A program made the translations under genes and the position numbers. The notes under the pieces were generated by a model that was not told the DNA's origin, did not search any database, and saw nothing but the letters and a program-made list of their open reading frames with translations. Shown one piece after another: positions 26,001 through 35,300 of a DNA stretch of 64,000 bases (the first letter of the stretch is position 1; every line of letters begins with the position of its first letter). The stretch is from Gyromitra esculenta (Eukaryota > Ascomycota > Pezizomycetes > Pezizales > Discinaceae), in the NCBI GenBank assembly GCA_038503075.1, contig JBCAML010000003.1, positions 744,001 through 808,000 on the forward strand, in the 5' to 3' direction.

Positions 26001-28067
26001 TATGCCTTTACCACCGCCCCTATCCTTATTCATTTCGACCCTGACAAAAAGATCATCGTAGAAACGGACGCCTCCGATTTTGTATCGGGAGGAATCCTAT
26101 CCCAATACGACGATAATGGCGTCTTACATCCAGTAGCCTTCTTCTCGAAGAAACATTCCCCCGCGGAATGTAACTACGAGATTTATGATAAGGAACTGCT
26201 GGCAATCATCCGAGTCTTTGAGGAATGGCGCCCAGAATTAGAAGGATCTAAACACCCCATCGACGTGATTAGTGACCACAAAAACCTTGGGGACTTTATG
26301 AGTACCAAGCAACTCAACCGCCGTCAAGCTAGATGGGCTGAATACCTATCGCGTTTTGATTTTGTGATCACGTATAGACCAGGAAGCCAAGGGGGAAAAC
26401 CGGATGCGTTGACCAGGAGATCAGGAGATCTCCCCAAGGAAGGGGATGAACGATTAGCACATCAGAGTCAAGTGGTGCTAAAGAAGGAAAATCTTGACCC
26501 TAAGCTAAGTTTGTTATCGGCTTCTTTATCAAACGAAGCCGCTGAACTGGACGCCCCCCTAAAAAAGCTATTTGCAGAAGGATATATCGCTGATAAGTTC
26601 CCTGAAAAGATCCTCCTAGCGTTAAGGAATAAGGACCAACAATCAAAGGAGATCACCTTAAGCGAGTGCAAGGAGGAGAATGGAAACCTCTATTACCGAG
26701 ATTGCATCTACGTTCCAGATTCTGCCCCCCTCCGCCTTGAATTGATCAAGAGACACCATGATGCCCCTGCCGCAGGCCATCCAGGACGTGACAAAACCTT
26801 CGAACTCCTTGCTAGAAGATTCTATTGGCCCAAGATGAGGGAGTCGATCGGACAATATGTCCGTAACTGTCACATCTGTCAGAAGGCGAAACCAGTTACC
26901 CAACGTACCCAAGGAGTTCTCCGTCCCCTACCCATTCCTAATCGCCCATGGCAAGAAATCTCTATGGATTTCGTTACTGGCCTCCCCGAATCGAATGGCT
27001 ATGATGCTATCATGGTAGTAGTCGATCGACTGTCTAAAATGCGACATCTTATCCCTTGTAATACGACCGTCAACTCCAGAGATGTAGCTGAGTTATATCT
27101 ACAACATGTCTGGAAATTACATGGGTTACCTACGCATATTACATCAGACCGATGAACCCAATTTACAGCTCATTTCTGGAAAGAGTTGTGTCAACGCCTT
27201 GGGATTCAAGCCAGGGATGTCTACTGCTTTCCACCCTGAGACAGACGGGCAGACGGAAAGGCTAAACGCGGTCATGGAACAGTACCTACGATCTTATGTA
27301 TCTTATCAACAAGAGGACTGGAGCAACTGGCTACCTATGGCCGAGTTCTCAGCAAACAACCAGGAATCCGCGAGTACCAAAGTTTCTCCTTTCTTTGCTA
27401 ACTATGGGTACCATCCTCGTTTCGATACTACTCTCCTCCCAACCCAAGCGACCCCGCAGAGCCTAGATGCTGCCTTGCTTAGTCAAACCATGCAAGGACT
27501 CTATGACCATCTACGAACGCATAAATAAGGACGGCCCAAGATATGCAAGAAACGGCTACGAATAGACACCGTATACCTGCTCCAGCCTACCGAGTCGATG
27601 ACCATGTCTTCGTGTCAATGAAGAACATTAGGACTACCCGTAATGCTAGAAAGTTGGATTGGAAATGGATGGGACCCTATCCGATTAAAAAGATGATCTC
27701 TCCTTTGCCTACGAAGTTGATCTTCCATCCTCTTAAGTACCACCCTGTCTTTCATGTTTCTTTATTGAAACCTGCGGCCCATGATGCTCTTCCCGGACAA
27801 ATCATTCCTCCCCCAGCGCCTGTTGTCGTTAACGACCAAGAAGAATATTACATCGAGAAAATCTTGGACCAACGGATATATCGCAAGAAACAACAGTACC
27901 TCGTTGAATGGACCGGATATGCTCACCCTACCTGGGAACCCGCTGAAGACTTAGTAGATACGTCGGCACTGGAAAAGTTTTTAATCACCCCGACCTTAAC
28001 TATGCCTAATGTTCGCAGGAGCTCACGCTTGAAGGGGAGCTACTTTCATGGATTGATTCAGGGATGA
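23088..28067 (+). pseudogene. Broken gypsy gag-pol (chromovirus)
   Basis: Gag frame 23088-23939 has a coiled-coil start and a retrotransposon capsid region (RMPDPEKFDGSRAKHPGF). A frame-shifted zinc knuckle CMFCAAPDHSYANC follows near 24200, protease LLDTGASG near 24555, then RT with in-frame stops near 25245 and 25335 and the YLDD box at about 25620. RNase H has [12 protein letters not shown]. Integrase shows the HHCC zinc motif ([18 protein letters not shown]) and a stop after LPTHITSDR near 27153, with the frame resuming downstream. The chromodomain is near 27840-27990 (EEYYIEKILDQR, YLVEWTGYAHPTWEP). One stop (GAG TAA) could be a C-to-T change, but the others are not RIP-type. Confidence 0.93.
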
Positions 28068-28464
28068 CTCGTGGTTCAGATGGTTGTATAATTTCTTTGT
28101 TGTTCGGTTAGGTTTCGGGTTATTAGGATAATGTCTTTGTGTTTCGGTTGTTGCCGGGTTGTTGTTAGTGCTATTGAAAAGCGGGGTATTTAAGGAAGGA
28201 TCTTGGTTGTTTTCGTTCTTCTTCTTTTCTTTCCTTAAGCAACGTTCTCGTTTACCTTCTCCTGTATCGATTACAATACAATCTTGGTTCTACCTCAGAA
28301 CCTTCGCTGTCGCTGTGAACCATCGTCGATACTTCGCCTTGAAGTATACCTCTAGTAGAACTTGTAGAAACACTGCACTCTTCAAACGTGTTGTCACCTC
28401 GCTTAAGTAGCACTGCTCACCTTCAGGGATACTGAAGGGCTTAACTCGAGGCTCAACCGTGAGA
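28044..28464 (+). repeat. 3' LTR of the gypsy chromovirus
   Basis: 421 bp, preceded by a purine-rich stretch (GAAGGGGAG) that is the likely polypurine tract, and followed by the target duplication TAGTT and then by copia RT sequence. Confidence 0.92.
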
Positions 28465-28469
28465 TAGTT

Positions 28470-31077
28470 CTCCGTTGAGAAAAGCGTTTTTGACATCGCT
28501 TTGTCGACTGGTCCAGTTCCCTTGGTGGCTTGCCATTATTGCAAACAGAATTCGTATCGACTCGTAGCGGAAGACTGGTGAGAATGTTTCGTTGTAATCT
28601 ATTCCCTGGATCTGAGAGTACCCCTTGGCCACGAAGCGTGCTTTATGTCGAATAATCTTTCCGTCTGGTCCTAGTTTCGGGTGATAAACCCACCTACTCT
28701 TGACTACCTTCTTTCCTTGGGGTCTTTGTACCACGGTCCATACTTGATTCCCTAGGAGTGCCTGGTATTCCTCATCCATAGCTTCTATCCATTTTTCTTC
28801 GTCAGGTCCGGTAGTTGCTTCTTGGAAATTCTGAGGTCCTCCAGTAATAAGAAGTGCTTCTTCGTCAAAACGTTGAGGAGGTTTCGTAACGCGATCGGAT
28901 CTCCTTAGTGCTTCCTGGAAACTCAGTGTCGTTCTCTCTTTTTCTTTTCTGGCTTTTGGCGGTTCCCACGCATTCTTTTGGGGTTCAAGATGAGGAAAGA
29001 CTGAGGATGCTGGCGCTCTCGAGTTTCTTGGGGGAGTTTTTGGTGCTTCTGATTCTTCTCCGGATTCATCTGCTCTTTTTTCCTCTCCTTCTTCCTCCTT
29101 ATCCTTTCCTGATATAGGTTTTGGTACTAGATTGTTTATAGGACCGGAATCGGAATCTGAGTCGGAATCGGAACTATCTTCAGAACTGGAGTCGGAGTCA
29201 TTTGTTCTTGTATCCCCCTTTGCTTCAGACTCCTGTTTGATGAACCGAACGTCTCTGCTTCTCACAACTTTCTTAAGACTAGGAATATATACTCTGTATT
29301 CTCCAGTTGTCTGTCCATATCCGCAGATCTTTCCTTGAAGTGCCCTTGCTTCAAGTTTGGTTCCTGGATTTCTGGCTTCTACTGGTATATGGGTATAGGC
29401 TTCTTCGCCGAAACGTCGGAGATGTGATATTGAGGGTTTATATCCGTTGAAGGCTTCGAAAGGTGTCTTGTTGATGCTTCGGTGTGGAACTCGATTCTTG
29501 ACATGAGCGAGCATGCTTATTCCTTCAGCCCATAGGTTTAAGTCCACGATGTGATTCCCACGGTTCTTACCATGTCCTGGATTGTTCTGTTAAATCTTTC
29601 GGCTACTCCATTAGATTCATGGGAATAAGGAACTGTTGTTTCGTGGGTGATCCCCTTTTTCTTAAAATCCTCCATCAACTCTTTATTCACATACTCGCCA
29701 CCATTGTCTGATCGAAATCTCTTAACCTTTTTTCCTGTCCTTCTTTCCATATTGGTGACGTAGGTTTTTATTGCTTCTGTTGCATCGCTTTTGTTTTTTA
29801 ATAGGTAAACGGATGCGAACCGGCTGAAGTCATCGATAAAAGATATGAAGTAGTGGTACCCTCCTGGTGCTTCCACAGGAAAACGTCCACTTAAGTCGGA
29901 GTGAATAAGTTCGAGTTTGTCGGTTGGTGGTGAATTTGATGGGGGCTGAGGTAATTTGGTTGATTTGCCCATGAGGCAACTAGGGCAGTGACTGAAAGAG
30001 TTTGGAAGGAGTTCGCCGTCTTTCACGGATTCCTTGAGTTTGGCTAAAGCTGATGAGGGGAGATGGCCTAGTCTTTCGTGCCAGTCAACAGATGTTGTCA
30101 TCGCCGAGGCTCCTTCTTTTAGATCCAGGATGTAGAGGTTCCTGTTTCTGTTAAGAGTGGCTATGGCTTGAACTTGTCCTCCTTTTAGAACCGACAGCTT
30201 TTCCCCTTTTCCTTCCAGAGTTAATCCTTTTTCTGCCAACTTACGCCATGAAATGAGATTTGTCGTTCCTAGTTTAGGAACATAGAGAACTTTATCGAGT
30301 TTAATTGGCCTGATACTTCCTTGGATGTTGGCGACAGTGAAGCCGGTAATTTTGAGTTTATCGCCGGGTACTGTGACTGTTCCTGTTGCTGTTTGTTTTT
30401 CTGAAAAAGCTGATCCGGACATGTGGTCTGTTGCTCCTGTATCAAGAATCCATTCTTCCTGTTGTCCGGTATTAGTTGCGAGGGCAGTTGCATTCATCCA
30501 GGTGAGGTCTAAGTCTTCTTCGACCCATCCAGAGAGATCAACTTCTTCAGAAGGTTGTCCAAATTGAGGATAATCGACATCGATAAAGCAGAAGTCCATA
30601 AAAGATGCTGTCCATCCTTCGGCGGTTATTTCCACTACGTTAGATTCCGTCTTTTCTTCCCTCTTTTTGGCTTTCCTTTTCCGGCAGTCCTTCTGGAGGT
30701 GTCCTATATAAGTGTCTCCGTTTTTCTTGCAGTAGGAGCATTCTTTGGAAGTGTCTCGCTTGAAGCCTCCTTTGGTTCTGCTCGCATTGAAGGATTCTGT
30801 TGCTTGTGTTGAGAGTTCTTTGTGTGTAGCGATGTCCATGAGCTTGTCGTAGACGTCCTGGTATGTCACCTTCTCTTTTGTTTGAAGGTTGTCTACCACG
30901 TTGTCGAGGGACTCGTGACGAAGAGTCATTAGCAGGAAGGATCCTTTAGCTTCGACGTTGTTGGACAATTTGTTCATGATCTGGCCAAAGGTTTCGGTGG
31001 GATCGCTTTTGTATTGTTCCGTTCTCTCGTTGAGTTCTGTCCAAGCTGTTGCAAATGTCGACACATGGTCCTTAAGG
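28470..31077 (-). pseudogene. Copia gag C-end, protease, integrase and RT N-end
   Basis: Minus-strand coding block between the gypsy and the second solo LTR. In order: Gag (SLKDHVSTFATAWTEL), a zinc-knuckle-like CSYC...H...C with extra spacing (9 residues where 4 are usual), protease ILDTGATDHMSG, integrase zinc region WHERLGHLPSS...CPSCLMGK, catalytic core HSDLSGRF, RSDNGGEYVN and HESNGVAERFNRT, an acidic Ser/Asp-rich linker, then RT KARFVAKGYSQIQGIDY and SDVKNAFLNGEL, where the gypsy element interrupts it. A single-base shift near 29545 separates the integrase frame from the frame reading LNLWAEGI. Confidence 0.94.
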
Positions 31078-31082
31078 GATAC

Positions 31083-32004
31083 TGTAAGACCGGTACTTCT
31101 TACCGCACAGGAAATCTCCAAGAAGCTTTAGATAACAATCTAGACGCTATAACCTGCCCGGTTGCTATCCGCAACACAATACACAGGCGCAAGTCCTAAC
31201 TGCTTCTTATGAACCGCTAAAAGATAACCGTAGGGTTCAAAGTAGGGATCGAGCAAAGTTCCGTGAAGAACTTCCAATAGTAAGGTTTTAATAACTAACG
31301 CTGAAGGGCCAAAGCCTTGCTAAGCGAGATAAAAGTAATTCACAAGTAATAGAGTAAATTGCACGGAAGTAATTTTGCTAGAAACAATATAATATTGATA
31401 AGGCTCGTTCTTCGTCGCTAATGATCCGACTCCGAGTTTGCATCCACTGCGAGAGTATTTATAATGCCTCCTCTCTACTATGTTTGGGTATAGTGTGGTG
31501 TAGAGGTCTTAACTACTTGTGACAACATGAAACCACTTCGCGCTATCTCCATACCCGATACCCCATCGTGATTCTCCGAGCAGTATGCATGTCGGTAACA
31601 CGGGAGTTACGTATTCGTCTTCAATGCGTTCGGGTCTTCGAGACGGTCATTTCGCCTTTCCGAATCGTCGCGTGGCATTGCGTTCCTTATCTTTGTCAGT
31701 CTGTAACTCCAGTTTGGTCGGTCGCAATCCGTTTGAACCACAGCGAAGCCAGACACTTCCCCTACATACCCTCCGGGTCCCATTCCGCCGGACGGTTTTG
31801 CTTGACGGCCTAGGGGTTACTTTTGCCCTCCGGGACAGGTCTTTTCTGGTGCTGTCCCCCCTTCTCCAAATACTATACCTACTGGAAGGATTGGAGGCAG
31901 GGTAACAGGCACCAGTCCCGATCCGGAAGGTGCTAAAGTAGGGTAACTCCAAAGATAGGGTAACTCCAGGGCCAGGAACTCCTTCAAAAGGTACAGGTAT
32001 AACA
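31083..32004 (-). mobile_element. Solo LTR (copy B) inside the copia gag gene
   Basis: 922 bp, reverse complement of the family at 21135-22083, flanked by the duplication GATAC (31078-31082 and 32005-32009). It interrupts copia gag between LQYTPDVS and LKDHVSTF. It differs from copy A by scattered substitutions and indels (27 bp shorter), so the two are not products of one duplication event within this element. Confidence 0.85.
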
Positions 32005-32009
32005 GATAC

Positions 32010-32367
32010 GTCGGGAGTGTATTGGAGGTTGAAGACTCTAGCCGCTAACTGATGGAGAGTACTCGTAGTTCTTCTGTCGAACATGTCTTCGAGACTTTTC
32101 CACATAACAGCTGCATTGGGGGATGGGGTTATAGCGCAGAAAACTTCTCCGTCGATGTTTTGGACTAAGAAGGCTTTGGCCCAGATATTTTTCTTCTTCC
32201 ATCTTTATTCTTCATTGGTGCTTGGCCGGTATTGTTGACTTCCCAAGATAAGGCGTCAGCGTCGTAATCTTCAAGATGATAATTGTTGCGCTCTCCATCG
32301 TGGATAGTCGAACACTGGCAAGAATGACTTTTAGCGTGGGAATGCGTTCGTGCATAGAGGACGACAT
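32010..32367 (-). pseudogene. Copia gag N-terminal fragment
   Basis: Begins with an ATG at 32367 (MSSSMHERIPTLK) and ends at the solo LTR with MWKSLEDMFDRRTTSTLH and LQYTPDVS. The correct frame changes twice in between: YHLEDYDADALSWEVN lies in one frame and AKAFLVQNIDGEVFCAI in another, so gag is frameshifted even without the insertion. Confidence 0.8.
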
Positions 32368-32475
32368 TTTGATCGAAGTGAGAAGTTCTTTTTATTGCGG
32401 GGTATCTTGTTGTTGCGCAGGTTTTTATGGAAGCAAGTAACTTTTTGCTATGAGATTTTTTGAATAAAATCTCCC

Positions 32476-32487
32476 GGGCTCATAACC
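32476..32487 (-). promoter_or_regulatory. Copia primer-binding site matching the initiator-tRNA anticodon arm
   Basis: On the minus strand GGTTATGAGCCC directly follows the 5' LTR. The plus strand (GGGCTCATAACC) equals the anticodon stem-loop of initiator tRNA-Met (CAU anticodon). This fits the half-tRNA priming known for Drosophila copia and relatives. The tRNA match is from memory of the conserved anticodon arm. Confidence 0.7.
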
Positions 32488-32722
32488 TTTTGAAATGTTA
32501 TAAGATAGTGTAGAGAATAAATGACTGTTTCGATACTGATTTAAACTACTAAATCCCCTGACTTAAATACTCCTTATTCCTCATTCAACAAACTCGTTAC
32601 CACAAGGAAATATGCCCGTCGGGCTAATACAAAGTAAATCCTCCGTCGGCTAAACATCTATCCGCGTTACTCCGGATGTACCACCACAATAGTATTATAG
32701 GTGAGAGCACCTTATTCCAACA
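32488..32722 (-). repeat. 5' LTR of the copia element
   Basis: 235 bp, followed outward by the target duplication AAATC (32723-32727) and inward by the primer-binding site. Identical to the 3' LTR as far as can be read. Confidence 0.93.
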
Positions 32723-32727
32723 AAATC

Positions 32728-34699
32728 TTCCCGTCTGCACCTTCCCGTCAATTACGCCCCTCGTGCAACTTACCACAAAGCTCTTACCCTGCCATTCTTC
32801 CACCGGTTCCCCTGCCATATTCTGCGACTCCACCAGATGTAAACCGATCCACATATATTTTTTCTGTAGCAACCCACTCCTAAGACCAGCAAGCCATATT
32901 CAGACACTTCCTCGTGGCAGCTTCTGTATACTCCCAACAATTATAACACACAAGCTATTGGCAGCTTGCTGTACATGTGTCTAATAGGGTACTGGTTCGC
33001 AGGAGGGGTGTCTCCCGGAACGGCCGAACTGTTTTCTGCCTTCAGAGAAGCCCAATCCGCCACACTGTGCAACCCTCGGTAACAAGTCAAATCAGATTAA
33101 ATATCTCTTCTTGGGCCTATCAGAACAACAACCTCATCCCCCATCTTTCTCATGTTGTGCAAGTCGAGCCCTGCCTGGTAACACCTTGGCATCGATGATC
33201 CCCGGATAGGTTTCACCTCCTAAAACTATACACTACTTCCCAACCAGGTCAGAAAAGCCATCCATACTGTAGAGGGGTAGATTTTTTAATGAAATTACAA
33301 AAAGTAAAAATTAGAATACCTATGGCGAATTTGAAATGAAGAGCCATCTGCTCTGCTAGCTTTGCTGTCCACAGATTGCTGCACATGTGTTTCAATTTAG
33401 AAATCATGAAAGTCAAGGATTCCTTTTAAATAAAAAGCTATTGTTCACTGCCACACGTACCCCATAGGTTCAATCATGCTGCTGATACGTGCGGATATCA
33501 TGAGCCGGTAGAGAGAGTTAGGGAAGCTGTGAGAAAACCGATAATTGATGTATTTCTCGTTCAAGGCCAGCCAGTTGTCTTGGGAGAAACAGCCATCCCA
33601 AAACAAAAAACAAAAAAAACAAAAAATGAACCCTTCTTTCATTGTTCGCCGGCCCAACCCACGACGTCAGAAACTGTCTCAAAAGAAAAACCCGAGACAG
33701 ATTAAATACAAAACCCCCAAAATTCGGTACCACATCCCTCATCATTACTACACATATTCGAAAAACCCCACCCTGTGTGCTTTTATGAATGCCTGACGTT
33801 TGGCTGAAGCTTGTCTCACTAGGCGGGCTCATGCATAATTACGTCTGCCAAGATTCAATAGTAGCCTTATCGGACGTTATCGCTGTGGCATCACAGAAGA
33901 AGACCCACCCTATGAACCACATTTCACAAACTTACACACACACAGCTGTACCTACATACTTATGTCGGCACTTTGTCGGTTGTTCCTCTCGAAAGGCGAT
34001 ATCGATGAATAACCAGGCCATCTATTATTCGACTTATACATCGTTAAGATGAACTTACATACATAAGCTGCGGAGCCGCAAATCCCTTTGCGTGGTACAG
34101 GAGAGTATCCAACTACGTTGTTTTACTTCTCTAATTTGCTTTCCCCGCCAGTTCCAAGGAGTTGTTTCGGCAAATTTGAATCGCCATAGCTCTCGCTTGC
34201 TGATAATTCAGGATGTTTGCCCTCACCGTGAGGTAGTGAGGACAAAGTAGGTATGTAAGAAGGGGGGAGGGATAAAGGCTCCAGGACATTTCACCAAACC
34301 AAGGAAAAACGAGGAAGTCCAGCCTCACGAGCAAAAACATGATGAGGATTCGTATAAAGCCACCAAAAACACCCGTTTGAGAAAGCGACAATAGAAAATC
34401 ATGCTTGAGTGAGAAAGAAAAAAGTTACAAAAGAAAAGGGAAAAGAGGAGTATAGAGGAAACAGAAGAAAAAGGAAAGAAAAAAGGAGCCAGATTTGAAC
34501 AAAGCCGTACAATCTCGCATGTTTACAAGCTCTTGTAAGCTTGCTCCCGGCAACGAGAGACCTACAGCAAACTCAATTTCCATTTTTGTCTCTCCCAACG
34601 TGTTTGATTGTACGAAATGAACGAGACCTTTTGAAAACACAGAACTTGATGACCCAGAAAAAACACAAAAGAGAAACATGCGCCGCGGAAAATATAAGC
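32728..34699. other. Region between the retrotransposon nest and YPD1
   Basis: About 2 kb without a convincing gene. 32728-32880 has an open minus-strand stretch preceded by a CTACAG acceptor-like site and containing a GTAAGT donor, possibly the tail of a disrupted gene at the insertion point. 33590-33640 is A-rich. 34400-34480 is a long A/G-rich tract downstream of YPD1. Other frames look random. Confidence 0.4.
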
Positions 34700-35300
34700 T
34701 CAGGGCGAGTTGCCGGAAGGTTCTTCGCCATAGAACTTCGAAAGATGAGCTTCAGCCTGGCGGTAGTCCTTCTTCATGGTATCTAGTGTCTTTTTGATCT
34801 TGTCGAGGCATAAACTTTCGTCGGTTATGTCATGTGTTCCATTCTCGTCCTTCTTCACACCCAAGTGCTGGATCTTCTCACAGGAATCCTTAACTTTCGT
34901 CAGACCCAAGGTGGCGGATGAACCCTTCAGAAAGTGACCAAGGGAGGAAAGTTGAGGGAGATCCCTGGCCTTACTAAAGTGTACAACGTACATCGTCATG
35001 TTAGCACATGTAACCAAAATCATATAGATTTGTCACCAAAGTAGAATTTCGTGGAAGGACGTACACCGACTCCTCCATTTGCCGAAACGTATCCTCGGCT
35101 TGGTCGAAGAAGCCAAACACGATGGTTCGACTAAATTCGCGCTCTTCGTCGTCGTCCATTTCTAGGATCTGATCGAATGTGCTCCGATCAACAATATCTT
35201 CGGGGATGGTGGTGATATCGTCGACCTCTTTCTGGATGTTTTCATTGTCACCATCGGTGACGACGATCTTCTCTTTAAGAGGAGCTTCGACAGAAGGCAT
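34700..35300 (-). CDS. YPD1: Histidine phosphotransfer protein (Ypd1/Mpr1 type)
   Basis: Relays phosphate from a hybrid histidine kinase to response regulators (Ssk1 and Skn7 type) in osmotic and oxidative stress signalling upstream of the HOG MAP kinase. Exons 35300-35065 and 34973-34700 give 169 residues (yeast Ypd1 is 167). The Hpt signature LSSLGHFLKGSSATLGL has the phospho-acceptor His at residue 92. An upstream acidic segment (EMDDDEEREFSRTIVFGFFDQAEDTF) is the usual helix-B region. The intron donor GTGTAC would give a stop, while GTACGT two bases later restores ESVKARDL, so the latter was chosen. The end KFYGEEPSGNSP is variable. Confidence 0.95.

Larger units (their letters stand above)
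22612..28464 (+). mobile_element. Ty3/gypsy chromovirus inserted in the copia RT gene
   Basis: 5853-bp full-length element, plus strand, with 421-bp LTRs (22612-23032 and 28044-28464) that differ at about one position, flanked by the duplication TAGTT (22607-22611 and 28465-28469). It carries gag, protease, RT, RNase H and integrase plus a C-terminal chromodomain, the defining chromovirus feature. The coding region holds several stops and frameshifts, so this copy is not autonomous. LTR ends are TTTCA...TGAGA, not the usual TG...CA. Confidence 0.95.
20247..32722 (-). mobile_element. Ty1/copia LTR retrotransposon, host of three nested insertions
   Basis: Outer element of the nest, transcribed on the minus strand. 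It is bounded by 235-bp LTRs (32488-32722 5', 20247-20481 3') that read identical, and flanked by the 5-bp target duplication AAATC (20242-20246 and 32723-32727). LTR starts TGTTGGAATAAGG on the minus strand. The primer-binding site directly follows the 5' LTR and a purine run (AAGAAGGGG) precedes the 3' LTR. Removing the three insertions and their duplications leaves about 4.7 kb, a normal copia size. Gene order protease-integrase-RT-RNase H identifies copia. The coding region is broken by frameshifts in gag and between integrase and RT, besides the insertions. Confidence 0.95.

Noticed and set aside
29100..29240. Ser/Asp-Glu repeat frame on the plus strand (ESESESE)
   Set aside because: It is the reverse of the acidic Ser/Asp linker of the copia polyprotein on the minus strand.
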